Below, in pieces: positions 25,516 through 34,867 of a stretch of 43,917 nt of DNA. The position numbers and the translations under genes were made by a program. Positions within the stretch are counted from its first letter, which is position 1. Every line of letters begins with the position of its first letter. The notes beneath the pieces are model-generated. The model was given only the letters and a program-made list of their open reading frames with translations. It was not told where the DNA came from and searched no databases. The DNA comes from Bacillota bacterium (lineage in GTDB: Bacteria; Bacillota; Clostridia; Lachnospirales; Lachnospiraceae), in NCBI GenBank assembly GCA_023415055.1, contig JAEZLZ010000064.1:1-43917 (forward strand), written 5' to 3'.

Positions 25516-25591
25516 AACCCCTGTAAAGCATATTAGGAAGTGCTTCGATTCGTCATCGATGAACGGGCCACGGGAAAGCTTTACAGGGGTT
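25516..25591 (+). other. Leader with a 14-bp long-range stem, possible structured RNA
   Basis: AACCCCTGTAAAGC (25516-25529) is exactly complementary to GCTTTACAGGGGTT (25578-25591). The arms enclose 48 bases that include a smaller TCGAT/ATCGA hairpin. It begins about ten bases into the predicted transcript and ends about 40 bases before the desulfurase ATG. No U run follows, so it is not an intrinsic terminator. I recognise no known riboswitch class. Confidence 0.55.
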
Positions 25592-25632
25592 ACTTATGGA
25601 CTGATTTGATTAAGCAAAGATTGAGGTGTTAC

Positions 25633-26754
25633 ATGATATATTTGGACTATGCAGCCAATACTCCTGTGGATTCCCGGGTAATGGAGTATTATATTGAGCA
25701 AAGCAACACTTATATCGCGAATCCGAATTCTTCCCATCCGCTGGGAAAGCTTGCGAAAGAAAGAATGGAGGAGATTACGGAGCATATAGCAGAAATGCTT
25801 CAGGTAAAACCAACTGAGATTATCTATACCTCCGGTGCCAGTGAAGCAAATAATTTGGCGATCAAAGGGGTAGTACAAGCCCATCGGCATAACGGTAAGC
25901 ATATCATATCCACCTGTCTGGAGCATTCCTCTGTCAGCGGAGCGTTGACTTATCTCCAGACCATAGGTTATGAAATAGATCTTGTAGACATAACGAGAGA
26001 CGGTTTAGTAGATATGCAGCATCTAAAAGAGCTTCTCCGTAAGGATACGGTACTCGTAACTATCTGCTATGTAGACAGTGAATTGGGAATCAGGCAGCCA
26101 ATCGAAGAGATAGGAATATTATTGCAGGAATATCCGGATTGCTTCTTGCATGTAGATGCAACTCAGGCAATCGGTAAATTAACGCTTCAACCGGATAGCA
26201 TAGATCTGTTGACCCTAACCCCTCATAAATTCTTCGGTATGAATGGCTGCGGAATTTTGGTGAGGAAAGGGTCTGTCGTATTAGAGCCTCTGATTCACGG
26301 AGGGACAAGTACTACAATTTATCGAAGCGGAACACCGGCTCTTGCACTGGCTGCCTCGACCGAGAGGGCGTTAGAACTTGCGATCAGTCATCAGGAGGAA
26401 CGTTACCGTTATGTGGAAAAGCTGAACGATAACCTAAAAGAAGCACTGAGCCGGTACAAAAAGGTGCGTATCAACAGTACAGGGTATTCTGTGCCGCATA
26501 TATTGAATCTAAGCGTTCAGGGTGTAAAAGCAATTATTTTCCAACAGGCATTGGCTGAAGAAGGGGTATGTGTTTCAATCAAATCAGCTTGTTCCGTTCA
26601 AAATGCTCCATCTCGACCGGTATATGCTGTGACTGGCGATAAGAAGAATGCTATGTGTTCATTCCGTATTAGCCTGAGTCATCAGACGAGCCAGGAAGAA
26701 ATCAAACAGTTTCTTGAGATATTTGACAGATGCTATGAGAAGCTCGCTGGATAG
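25633..26754 (+). CDS. Cysteine desulfurase (NifS family), second copy
   Basis: A 373-residue PLP enzyme. ATG 25633 follows GAGGTG by 4 bases; the long frame to 25540 would read through the leader RNA. The start MIYLDYAANTPVDSRVM, HVDATQAIGK, TPHKFFG (PLP Lys199) and SIKSACSVQNAPSRP (Cys320) mark an active class V aminotransferase-fold desulfurase. It is more divergent than the copy at 14067. The TtcA-like gene begins 46 bases downstream, so it probably feeds sulfur to that enzyme. Confidence 0.9.
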   Translation: MIYLDYAANTPVDSRVMEYYIEQSNTYIANPNSSHPLGKLAKERMEEITEHIAEMLQVKPTEIIYTSGASEANNLAIKGVVQAHRHNGKHIISTCLEHSSVSGALTYLQTIGYEIDLVDITRDGLVDMQHLKELLRKDTVLVTICYVDSELGIRQPIEEIGILLQEYPDCFLHVDATQAIGKLTLQPDSIDLLTLTPHKFFGMNGCGILVRKGSVVLEPLIHGGTSTTIYRSGTPALALAASTERALELAISHQEERYRYVEKLNDNLKEALSRYKKVRINSTGYSVPHILNLSVQGVKAIIFQQALAEEGVCVSIKSACSVQNAPSRPVYAVTGDKKNAMCSFRISLSHQTSQEEIKQFLEIFDRCYEKLAG

Positions 26755-26800
26755 AATGGCATAACGATCAAAATAACATATGATAGAAAGTAGAAGGATT

Positions 26801-27658
26801 ATGGAACGATATCAACAAATTGAACGAAGTATTATTACAAAATTCCGCAAACCTCTTTGGAAAAAATTTATTAACGGAGTTAATGATTATAAGCTGATTG
26901 AAGAGGGAGATAAAATCGCGGTGTGCATCTCCGGAGGCAAGGATTCTATGCTGTTAGCAAAGCTGATGCAGGAAGTGCAGAGACATGGTAAGATTGCCTT
27001 CGAACTGGAGTTTTTGGTCATGGATCCAGGCTATAATGTGATCAATCGCCAGACTATCATAAATAATGCAAAGCTCCTCGACATTCCAATCAAGATATTT
27101 GAGACGCAGATCTTTGACATCGTGGCAGAGGTTGACCAGTCCCCTTGTTATCTGTGTGCCCGTATGCGAAGAGGATATCTTTATAAGAATGCACAGGCGC
27201 TTGGATGCAATAAAATAGCATTAGGTCATCATTTTGATGATGTGATCGAGACGATACTTATGGGTATGCTGTATGGTGGACAGATTCAGACTATGATGCC
27301 CAAGCTTCACAGCACGAATCATCCGGGAATGCAGCTGATTCGTCCGATGTATTTGGTGAAAGAGGCAGACATCCTTGCCTGGAAACAGTACAATGACCTG
27401 CAGTTTATTCAATGTGCCTGCCGCTTTACGGAGAATTGTACCTTGTGCGATAACGGAGGAGGAGGATCGAAGCGTCAGGAGATGAAGACATTGATTAAGA
27501 AATTCAGACAGACCAATCCCAGTATCGACATGAATATATTCCGCAGTGTTCATGATGTGAATCTCAGTACGATTATCGGATATCATGAGAAAGAGAAACA
27601 ATATAACTTTCTGGATGATTATGACAGTAAGGGAGTTACTTTATCAGAAGTTGAATAA
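26801..27658 (+). CDS. TtcA-like tRNA thiolase (PP-loop ATPase)
   Basis: A 285-residue protein. ATG 26801 follows AAGG; the frame start at 26780 has no site. The PP-loop SGGKDS is at 44-49. Cys116 and Cys119 (CYLC) form the CxxC of the TtcA family, and a later QCACRFTENCTLC has further Cys residues, so a [4Fe-4S] cluster is likely. TtcA makes 2-thiocytidine at tRNA position 32 in enterobacteria. Whether this clostridial relative acts on C32 or elsewhere is inference. The upstream desulfurase is the presumed sulfur donor. Confidence 0.88.
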   Translation: MERYQQIERSIITKFRKPLWKKFINGVNDYKLIEEGDKIAVCISGGKDSMLLAKLMQEVQRHGKIAFELEFLVMDPGYNVINRQTIINNAKLLDIPIKIFETQIFDIVAEVDQSPCYLCARMRRGYLYKNAQALGCNKIALGHHFDDVIETILMGMLYGGQIQTMMPKLHSTNHPGMQLIRPMYLVKEADILAWKQYNDLQFIQCACRFTENCTLCDNGGGGSKRQEMKTLIKKFRQTNPSIDMNIFRSVHDVNLSTIIGYHEKEKQYNFLDDYDSKGVTLSEVE

Positions 27659-27685
27659 AAGATGATATCCTATGATTAATTAAAC

Positions 27686-27732
27686 AAAAAGAAGATGCTG
27701 TCCCAAAGTATGGAAACAGCATCTTCTTTTTT
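27686..27732. terminator. Bidirectional terminator between the ttcA-like gene and the Rrf2 gene
   Basis: AAAAAGAAGATGCTGT pairs with ACAGCATCTTCTTTTT over 16 bp with a 14-base loop. Flanking A and T runs make it work on both strands. Confidence 0.9.
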
Positions 27733-27773
27733 CTACGAATCTTTTCAACAAACAAAGTTAACAGTGCTTATCC

Positions 27774-28217
27774 TTAAATATAGAACATAAGTTGATCCGA
27801 ATTATTTCTTCTTGCTTCTTCTACCAAATCGTTTAAAGTTATCGATTTGAGCTTAGATTGAAGTGTTTCATCCAATGGATTATAAATGATGGAACAAAGT
27901 GCAGCTTCAATCTCAGGTGCTTTTCCGGACAGTGTCTCTTCCGTTTTCTCAAAAAGTGAAGTTTCTACTGCATGCAATATATCATATACCGTAATTTTGT
28001 GAGAAGACTCGGATAATTGATAGCCACCCTGGGAACCTTTTACCGAGGTTACGATTTTACCGCGCTTCAATAAAGAAAATACCTGCTCTAAATAAATCTT
28101 TGATATTCCAAGTCGTTCTGAAATACTGATGAGTGTTATATATTCATTGCTTAAGCTTTCTTCAGCCAATACGACGGATGCTGCCAAGGCATAACGTCCT
28201 TTCACGGATAGTCTCAT
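27774..28217 (-). CDS. cymR: Rrf2 family repressor, CymR-like
   Basis: A 147-residue protein. GGAGGT lies 5 bases before the ATG. MRLSVKGRYALAASVVLAEE and the helix ISISERLGISKIYLEQVFSLL, then VTSVKGSQGGYQL, are the Rrf2 winged helix. The three clustered Cys of IscR are absent (one Cys only, in ALCSI), so no iron-sulfur cluster is expected. This fits CymR, the cysteine-metabolism repressor that in Bacillus and Staphylococcus forms a complex with CysK. The divergent neighbour is cysK, strengthening the call. The symbol is based on this context. Confidence 0.8.
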   Translation of the reverse strand: MRLSVKGRYALAASVVLAEESLSNEYITLISISERLGISKIYLEQVFSLLKRGKIVTSVKGSQGGYQLSESSHKITVYDILHAVETSLFEKTEETLSGKAPEIEAALCSIIYNPLDETLQSKLKSITLNDLVEEARRNNSDQLMFYI

Positions 28218-28491
28218 AATCTACCTCCATTTCATAATTCCTTTTCTATATTTCAGATTCAAATATTCAATTCTCATGCTGATTACATAAGTGTCACAAT
28301 TATAATAAACCTGCCAGAGAATTCGATAGCCTCACAAGCGAACTTTATTCGCTATTGAATGCGCACTCTTCCTGATACAAACAAATTGATATACAAGCAA
28401 GCTGACAATTTGCTATTTTTTGTTGCAAGAAAGTGCCTAAAAACTTCATATTAAGCATAAAATAATGAACTTACATTGTCAATAGCATATT

Positions 28492-28577
28492 AAACATATA
28501 TGTAATAAAAAATATTTTTAAAAGTATTGACAAATACGAAATCTAAGAATAATATAATATCATATAAAACATATATG
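28492..28577 (+). promoter_or_regulatory. cysK promoter flanked by an 11-bp direct repeat
   Basis: AAACATATATG occurs at 28492-28502 and 28567-28577, 75 bases (about seven helical turns) apart. Between them lie TTGACA (28527-28532) and TAATAT (28550-28555) with a 17-base spacer, or TATAAT at 28553-28558 with 20. These are plausible operators for the divergent CymR-like repressor. The rest of the 463-base gap (28218-28680) shows no gene. Confidence 0.5.
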
Positions 28578-28680
28578 ATTAATATGTATATCGGATGGAT
28601 ATATAAATTAAAAAATAGTAGTAAGCAACAAAGTGATACAATGATTAATCAATAATAGAAAAGAACGGGAGGATCACATT

Positions 28681-29613
28681 ATGTCAAGGATTTATAAGAG
28701 TTTAACGGAGCTTGTGGGTAATACACCGCTTTTAGAATTATCAAATTATGAGAAGAAAAAGGAATTGAAAGCAACCATACTTGCAAAGCTGGAATATTAC
28801 AATCCCGCCGGAAGCGTGAAGGATCGTATTGCTAAGGCAATGATAGAGGATGCAGAGAAAAAAGGTTTATTAAATAAAGACTCGGTGATTATTGAACCCA
28901 CGAGTGGAAATACTGGAATCGGATTGGCTTCCATTGCAGCAGCAAGAGGGTATAGGCTGATCCTGACGATGCCCGAGACAATGAGCATCGAAAGAAGAAA
29001 TCTGCTAAAGGCATATGGAGCAGAGCTTGTATTAACCGAAGGTGCGAAGGGAATGAAGGGGGCGATTGCCAGAGCGGATGAATTGGCTCAGGAACTTCCC
29101 AATTCCTTTATCCCCGGACAATTTGTGAATCCTGCGAATCCAGCGATACACAAAGCAACCACCGGACCAGAGATATGGAACGATACGGATGGTAAGGTGG
29201 ATGTCGTTGTCGCTGGTATCGGAACCGGAGGCACAATTACCGGAGTCGGAGAATACTTGAAAAGTAAGAATCCCAACGTGAAGATAATTGCAGTAGAACC
29301 CTTTGATTCACCGATTTTATCGGAGGGCAAGGCAGGCCCGCATAAGATACAGGGAATCGGTGCAGGCTTCATTCCTCAGACCTTGGATACCAAAATTTAT
29401 GATGAGATCATTAAGGTTAAGAATGAGGATGCCTTCGCAACAGGAAGAGAATTATCGAAGACCGATGGTCTTTTAATCGGAATTTCCTCAGGTGCAGCTA
29501 CCTGGGCTGCGACGGAGATTGCAAAACGACCGGAGAATCAAGGTAAGACCATTGTGGTTATCCTACCGGATACCGGAGAGAGATATCTCTCTACCCCATT
29601 ATTCTCTGAATGA
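28681..29613 (+). CDS. cysK: Cysteine synthase A (O-acetylserine sulfhydrylase)
   Basis: A 310-residue PLP enzyme making cysteine from O-acetylserine and sulfide. NPAGSVKDR holds the PLP Lys47. TSGNTG at 74-79 binds the substrate, and GIGTGGTITGVG holds the phosphate. The C-terminal SSGAATWAA is standard. Length is normal. CGGGAGGATC precedes the ATG. It is divergent from the CymR-like repressor, and CysK is also the known partner of CymR in Bacillus, so this pair may be a self-contained cysteine sensor. Confidence 0.97.
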   Translation: MSRIYKSLTELVGNTPLLELSNYEKKKELKATILAKLEYYNPAGSVKDRIAKAMIEDAEKKGLLNKDSVIIEPTSGNTGIGLASIAAARGYRLILTMPETMSIERRNLLKAYGAELVLTEGAKGMKGAIARADELAQELPNSFIPGQFVNPANPAIHKATTGPEIWNDTDGKVDVVVAGIGTGGTITGVGEYLKSKNPNVKIIAVEPFDSPILSEGKAGPHKIQGIGAGFIPQTLDTKIYDEIIKVKNEDAFATGRELSKTDGLLIGISSGAATWAATEIAKRPENQGKTIVVILPDTGERYLSTPLFSE

Positions 29614-29701
29614 TTCTTCGCGGTATGCCTCGTAAGGATGGAGCATAATGAGCTGAATAATGTGAAAGGTTTGAATAACATAACGGAATATTGAATAAAA
29701 A

Positions 29702-29752
29702 AGTAAGCTGTTTCTTTCTGAGCATTTCAGGAATGAAACAGCTTACTATGTT
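29702..29752. terminator. Terminator after cysK
   Basis: AGTAAGCTGTTTC pairs with GAAACAGCTTACT over 13 bp, with a smaller CTGA/TCAG stem inside. It is preceded by an A run and followed by ATGTTTTG, so it may act on both strands. Confidence 0.8.
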
Positions 29753-29876
29753 TTGAAGATTAACTAAAAACGAGGAAAAGATAAAATATTATCGAAAAAT
29801 TTCGAAAAATATACTGTACTTTTTGGAAGTCATCGGATATAATTGTAATATAAATTAGATAAGGATGTGACAAACT

Positions 29877-31358
29877 ATGCGTGGGAGCGGAATATTATTA
29901 CCGATTGCCAGTCTACCTTCCAAATATGGGATCGGTTCGTTTTCTAAAAGTGCTTATGACTTTATTGATTGCTTAAAAAAGTCAGGACAGAAATATTGGC
30001 AGATACTGCCCATCGGTCCAACGGGATACGGTGATTCTCCATATCAATCCTTTTCGACCTTTGCGGGTAACCCATACTTTATTGATCCGGATAAGCTGAT
30101 AGAGGAAGGTCTCTTAACCTTAGCAGAATGTGAAAGTTATGATTTTGGTGACAATGAACGGTATATTGATTATGAGAAGATTTATCTCTCTCGATTTCGA
30201 TTGCTTCGTAAAGCATATGAACGAAGTGATCTTAGTAAGAATAAGGAATTTATCACCTTTCAGGAGAAAAACGCTTATTGGCTGGAGGATTACGCCCTAT
30301 ATATGTCAATTAAGGATTCCTTCGGTGGCTTGAGTTGGATAGAATGGGAGGAGAATATCAGGCTTCGTAAGGTGGATGCGATGCTTGCTTACCGAATCCG
30401 CCTAAAGAACGATATTGAGTTTTATAAATTTATTCAGTATATGTTCACCAAGCAATGGAATGCAGTTAAGGGATATGCAAATGAAAACGGAATTAAGATT
30501 ATTGGTGATCTCCCGATCTATGTAGCTTTTGACAGTGCCGATACCTGGTCACATCCGGAATTGTTCCAGCTGGATGAGAAGCAGAACCCGATTGCGGTTG
30601 CGGGATGTCCTCCGGATGCCTTCTCCGCGACGGGTCAACTCTGGGGAAATCCTCTTTATCGCTGGGAAGTACACCATGTAACTAAATATGAATGGTGGTT
30701 AAGTCGCATTTCTTATTGTTTCCGCTTGTATGATTCGGTGCGTATCGATCACTTTAAAGGCTTTGATGAATATTATTCCATTCCTTACGGTGATGAAACA
30801 GCGGTAAACGGTCATTGGGAGAAAGGTCCCGGTTATGAGATGTTTCATGCAATTAATGAGAAGCTTGGTAAGCTGGATATCATCGCGGAGGATCTGGGAT
30901 ATATCACCGAAAGTACGAAGGAATTACTGAAGATGACAGGCTACCCCGGAATGAAGGTGCTGGAATTTGCTTTTGATTCCAGGGAAGAAAGTGATTATCT
31001 GCCTCACAATTATGATAAGAATTGTATCGTTTATACCGGTACCCATGACAATGAAACGGTAAAGGGCTGGTTTGACACTATTAACAAGAACGACAGGGCA
31101 TTGGCTCTGGCATACTTAAATCGTACGGAGCGTGATACTAAAAATCTTACCTGGGATTTCATCCGACTTGCGCAGCAGAGCGTAGCGAAGCTCTGTATTA
31201 TTCCGATACAGGATTATCTGGCGCTCGGCTCCGAGGCCAGAATAAATATACCTTCTACACTGGGTAATAATTGGAAGTGGCGTTTGCTTAAGAACGAGAT
31301 AAATGACGAACTGCTGAAGAAGATTAAAGATATCGTTACTCTCTATGGAAGAGGCTAG
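29877..31358 (+). CDS. malQ: 4-alpha-glucanotransferase (amylomaltase, GH77)
   Basis: A 493-residue cytoplasmic enzyme that disproportionates maltodextrins. It starts MRGSGILLPIASLPSKYGIG, typical of GH77. The nucleophile Asp291 lies in VRIDHFKG, the acid/base Glu338 in IAEDLG, and Asp391 in GTHDNE. YGDSPYQSFSTFAGNPYFID is also conserved. The gene stands alone with its own terminator, so there is no local maltose operon. Confidence 0.97.
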   Translation: MRGSGILLPIASLPSKYGIGSFSKSAYDFIDCLKKSGQKYWQILPIGPTGYGDSPYQSFSTFAGNPYFIDPDKLIEEGLLTLAECESYDFGDNERYIDYEKIYLSRFRLLRKAYERSDLSKNKEFITFQEKNAYWLEDYALYMSIKDSFGGLSWIEWEENIRLRKVDAMLAYRIRLKNDIEFYKFIQYMFTKQWNAVKGYANENGIKIIGDLPIYVAFDSADTWSHPELFQLDEKQNPIAVAGCPPDAFSATGQLWGNPLYRWEVHHVTKYEWWLSRISYCFRLYDSVRIDHFKGFDEYYSIPYGDETAVNGHWEKGPGYEMFHAINEKLGKLDIIAEDLGYITESTKELLKMTGYPGMKVLEFAFDSREESDYLPHNYDKNCIVYTGTHDNETVKGWFDTINKNDRALALAYLNRTERDTKNLTWDFIRLAQQSVAKLCIIPIQDYLALGSEARINIPSTLGNNWKWRLLKNEINDELLKKIKDIVTLYGRG

Positions 31359-31407
31359 AAAGAAAACTCCCAAAAAACATACAGGCGGATTTTAGAAGTT
31401 GCTGCAG

Positions 31408-31444
31408 AACGGACATCCCAAGTGTACTGAGATGTCCGTTTTTC
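31408..31444 (+). terminator. Intrinsic terminator after malQ
   Basis: AACGGACATC pairs with GATGTCCGTT and is followed by TTTCTT. Confidence 0.85.
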
Positions 31445-31551
31445 TTATTCTTTATAAATCTTTATATATTTTTAATTGGAAAAAGCGATAAGATATAGTA
31501 TGATATTTTTTAATATTAGCAGGATATAGAGCAATCAAGAGGAGGTTATTT

Positions 31552-31944
31552 ATGAATTGGCTTCGTAGGTTTATGTATGGAAGGTATGGCTTTGATCAAT
31601 TTACCAGAGCTTTAATCATCTTTTCCCTGATATTATCGGTTATTACAACTTTCTTTCGGGTTCCGGGCTTGGTGATCATTGCATATCTGCCATTCCTCTA
31701 TGCACTTTTTCGTACGATCTCGAAAGACTATCAGAGAAGATCCAGGGAAAATGCAGGTTATTTGAGGGTTGAAGGTAATCTGCGCAGCAAACTGAATCAT
31801 CTGAAGCTGTGGCTGGTAGGAACAAAAACGCATAAGTATTATACCTGTCCAAAATGCAAACAGACCATTCGTGTACCTCGAGGAAAAGGAAAGATTGCTA
31901 TATCCTGTCCAAAGTGCAGAAATGAATTCGTTCGCAGGACATAA
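31552..31944 (+). CDS. Small membrane protein with C-terminal zinc ribbon
   Basis: A 130-residue protein. Two membrane segments (about 18-36 and 39-53, ALIIFSLILSVITTFF and LVIIAYLPFLYALF) precede a basic linker. Residues about 98-125 hold CPKC...CPKC, a rubredoxin-like zinc ribbon on the cytoplasmic side. AGGAGG precedes the ATG. I do not know its function; proteins of this shape occur in related clostridia without a defined role. Confidence 0.75.
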   Translation: MNWLRRFMYGRYGFDQFTRALIIFSLILSVITTFFRVPGLVIIAYLPFLYALFRTISKDYQRRSRENAGYLRVEGNLRSKLNHLKLWLVGTKTHKYYTCPKCKQTIRVPRGKGKIAISCPKCRNEFVRRT

Positions 31945-32118
31945 GCAGATATTAACATTATAGTTAATAGTTGTTTGAAACAATTAGAATAATAAGATAT
32001 AATAAAAGCGTAATGAACTAACTGCAGACTTGCAGCATGTTTCTTACGCTTTCTTTTATCTAAGGAAAGAGATCTTTGTTAAGTTTCTTTGACCATAGTT
32101 ATAATGAAAGGAGTATTT

Positions 32119-32961
32119 ATGAGCGTACGAGAGATCAAAAAGATTATCACAGGCTCTGCTCAGGTTGACGGAGCTGGAGTAAAGCTGATCCGTGTCATTG
32201 GCTATGACAATGTATGGGATTTTGATCCGTTTCTTATGCTGGATGCTTTTGATTCACAGAATCCCGAGGATTATGTGAAGGGCTTTCCCTGGCATCCTCA
32301 CCGAGGAATCGAGACAATCACGTATCTGATTCAGGGCGAGATAGAACATGGTGACAGTATGGGCAACAAAGGAACGATCCGGGATGGTGGCTGCCAATGG
32401 ATGACAGCCGGAAAGGCGGTCATGCATCAGGAGATGCCAAAGCCCAGCCATCGAATGCTTGGAGTACAGTTATGGCTAAACCTACCGAAAAAGTCGAAGC
32501 TGGTTCCACCCAAGTATCGTGACCTGTCAGCTGATAAGATTCCTGTGATCGGAGAGGAAGGTTGTCGGATCGGTATTATCGCAGGTAATTACAAAGGAAA
32601 GAACGGCGCTACAGAAGGAGATTATGTAAAAGCGACCTTCTTGGATGTTAGTGTTAATGAAGCGTTTACCTGGGATTATGCGACAGAGCCTGAGGATACG
32701 GTCTTTGTATATATTGTAGAAGGTGAGGGCTATTTTGGTGGAGAAGAGAAGCAGTTGATATCTGCAAAGCATGCGGTTCTTCTTACCAAGGGAGATACGT
32801 TTACCGTAACCGCAGGTAAGAAGCCGCTTAGAATGTTTTTATTCACCGGAAAACCGCTCCGTGAGCCTATTGCCTGGGGCGGACCAATCGTAATGAACAC
32901 TGGCGAAGAATTGGACCAGGCATTTAAGGAGATCCGCCAGGGAACCTTTGTAAAAATATAG
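32119..32961 (+). CDS. Pirin family protein
   Basis: A 280-residue bicupin. ATG 32119 follows AAAGGAG by 5 bases; the ATG at 32089 is unlikely. The pirin block HPHRGIETITYL holds metal-binding His residues, and AVMHQEMP adds another. The C-terminal cupin has the EPIAWGGPIVMN motif of the family. Some pirins are quercetin dioxygenases, others regulators; the substrate here is unknown. Confidence 0.93.
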   Translation: MSVREIKKIITGSAQVDGAGVKLIRVIGYDNVWDFDPFLMLDAFDSQNPEDYVKGFPWHPHRGIETITYLIQGEIEHGDSMGNKGTIRDGGCQWMTAGKAVMHQEMPKPSHRMLGVQLWLNLPKKSKLVPPKYRDLSADKIPVIGEEGCRIGIIAGNYKGKNGATEGDYVKATFLDVSVNEAFTWDYATEPEDTVFVYIVEGEGYFGGEEKQLISAKHAVLLTKGDTFTVTAGKKPLRMFLFTGKPLREPIAWGGPIVMNTGEELDQAFKEIRQGTFVKI

Positions 32962-32996
32962 GATAAAGGCACATTGAGCAGAAAGAAAGTAGTTAA

Positions 32997-34547
32997 CTAT
33001 TTCTTTGTAGTCCACTTGCTGCAGTCCCATACCTTGGTAGCTACATCCTCATAGAATTCAGGTTCATGGCAGATCAGAAGGATACTGCCTTTATATGATT
33101 TCAAAGCACGTTTTAACTCATCCTTGGCATCCACGTCCAGATGGTTTGTTGGCTCGTCAAGGAGAAGGATATTCGTTTCCCGGTTAATCAGCTTACAGAG
33201 ACGAACCTTAGCCTGTTCACCACCGCTTAAGACTCTGACCTGACTCTCAATGTGTTTAGTCGTAAGGCCGCATTTAGCGAGAGCGGAACGAACCTCATAC
33301 TGGGTATAGCCGGGAAACTCCTTCCACAACTCCTCCAGACAGGTATTGGTGCTCGGTCCCATCTCCTGCTCAAAGTAGCCGATACTCAAATAATCACCGA
33401 GTGTTACCGTACCACTCAATGCAGGAATTAATCCCAGAATACTCTTTAACAGAGTCGTCTTACCGATACCGTTTGCACCGACCAGAACGATCTTATCTCC
33501 TCGCTCCATGGAAAGAGTCAAAGGAGAGGAGAGAGGCTCTTCGTAGCCGATTACCAGATCTTCTGTCTGGAAGATGTATCTGCCTGCAGCACGGGCTTCC
33601 TTGAAATTAAACTCCGGCTTGGGCTTATCCTTAGCTAACTCGATGACCTCCATCTTATCTAATTTTTTCTGACGGGACATAGCCATATTACGAGTTGCTA
33701 CTCTGGCTTTATTACGGGCTACAAAGTCCTCCAGCTCTTCAATCTCCTTTTGCTGGCGATTGTAAGCAGCTTCCAGTTGACGTTTTTTCATCTCGTATAC
33801 TTCCATGAACTTATCATAATCACCGACATAGCGGTTCAGTTCCTGATTCTCCATATGATAGATAATATTTACAACACTATTCAGGAAGGGAATATCATGA
33901 GAGATCAGAATAAAGGCATTCTCATATTCGTTCAGATACCTTTTCAGCCATTCAATATGAACTACATCCAGATAATTTGTCGGCTCATCAAGGAGAAGGA
34001 TATCCGGCTTCTCCAGCAATAGCTTGCCAAGCAACAGTTTAGTACGCTGACCGCCACTCAGATCCGTTACATCGTTATCGAGGCCGATCTCATCCAGACC
34101 CAACGCATGAGCAATTTCCTCAACCTTGCTGTCGATGATATAGAAATCATGCATAGCCAACAGCTCCTGAATCGTTCCCAGCTCTTCGATCATATCATTC
34201 AAGGTGTCGCCTTCCGCCTCACCCATGGTATCACAGATCTGATTCATCTTTTCCTCAAGCTCAAACAGATAAGCGAAGGCAGATTGCATAACACTGCGAA
34301 GGGTCATACCCTTTTCCAATACAGCATGCTGATCCAGATATCCCACATGGACATGCTTCGACCATTCCACCTTACCTTCATCCGGCATAAGCTTACCGGT
34401 AACAATATTCATAAAAGTTGATTTACCTTCACCGTTGGCACCGATTAAACCGATGTGCTCTCCTTTGAGTAAACGGAAGGACACATCATGGAAGATGGCA
34501 CGGTCACCAAAACCGTGGCTTAGATTTGTGACATTTAAAATACTCAT
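32997..34547 (-). CDS. ABC-F family ATPase (ribosome-associated type)
   Basis: A 516-residue soluble protein with two ATPase domains and no membrane part. The first Walker A is GANGEGKST (36-44) with signature LSGGQ and DEPTNYLD. The second is GANGIGKTT with signature LSGGE and DEPTNHLD. Between them is a charged linker (RNKARVATRNMAMSRQKKLD) that contacts tRNA or ribosome in ABC-F proteins. It resembles the YkpA/YbiT branch and lacks a C-terminal extension. ABC-F proteins act in translation or antibiotic resistance; the target cannot be told. The start ATG at 34547 has an AGGTTCGG site. Confidence 0.93.
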   Translation of the reverse strand: MSILNVTNLSHGFGDRAIFHDVSFRLLKGEHIGLIGANGEGKSTFMNIVTGKLMPDEGKVEWSKHVHVGYLDQHAVLEKGMTLRSVMQSAFAYLFELEEKMNQICDTMGEAEGDTLNDMIEELGTIQELLAMHDFYIIDSKVEEIAHALGLDEIGLDNDVTDLSGGQRTKLLLGKLLLEKPDILLLDEPTNYLDVVHIEWLKRYLNEYENAFILISHDIPFLNSVVNIIYHMENQELNRYVGDYDKFMEVYEMKKRQLEAAYNRQQKEIEELEDFVARNKARVATRNMAMSRQKKLDKMEVIELAKDKPKPEFNFKEARAAGRYIFQTEDLVIGYEEPLSSPLTLSMERGDKIVLVGANGIGKTTLLKSILGLIPALSGTVTLGDYLSIGYFEQEMGPSTNTCLEELWKEFPGYTQYEVRSALAKCGLTTKHIESQVRVLSGGEQAKVRLCKLINRETNILLLDEPTNHLDVDAKDELKRALKSYKGSILLICHEPEFYEDVATKVWDCSKWTTKK

Positions 34548-34743
34548 AATAATTTCCGAACCTTTCTCACCGCTTTTATTTCATTGCTTAAGGAACATTC
34601 CTGCAATTGCCTGAGGCATTTATTTTCAACAGCTTCTTAATTAACTATTCTATTATCATTGCTGACAACAGGCTATTTTTCTGACATTACGATTCACTAT
34701 TTTACACGATTATCGAAAAAATTACAATTCGAAGATTCATCAA

Positions 34744-34772
34744 TTGTATATTACTGCAAAATGTGTTAAAAT
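34744..34772 (+). promoter_or_regulatory. Candidate promoter of the pilT-like gene
   Basis: TTGTAT (34744-34749) and TAAAAT (34767-34772) are 17 bases apart, about 95 bases before the ATG. The rest of the 320-base gap (34548-34867) has no gene. Confidence 0.55.
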
Positions 34773-34867
34773 TCCAATACAGCCATTTATTCGGATGGAA
34801 TAATTAATTGGGTGTGATCAATTGCAATAAATAAACCTAAGATGATAATGATACTGAGGGGAAATGT

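Noticed and set aside
27686..27732. Long inverted repeat thought to be an insertion element end
   Set aside because: Its A and T flanks and short loop make it an ordinary bidirectional terminator between convergent genes.
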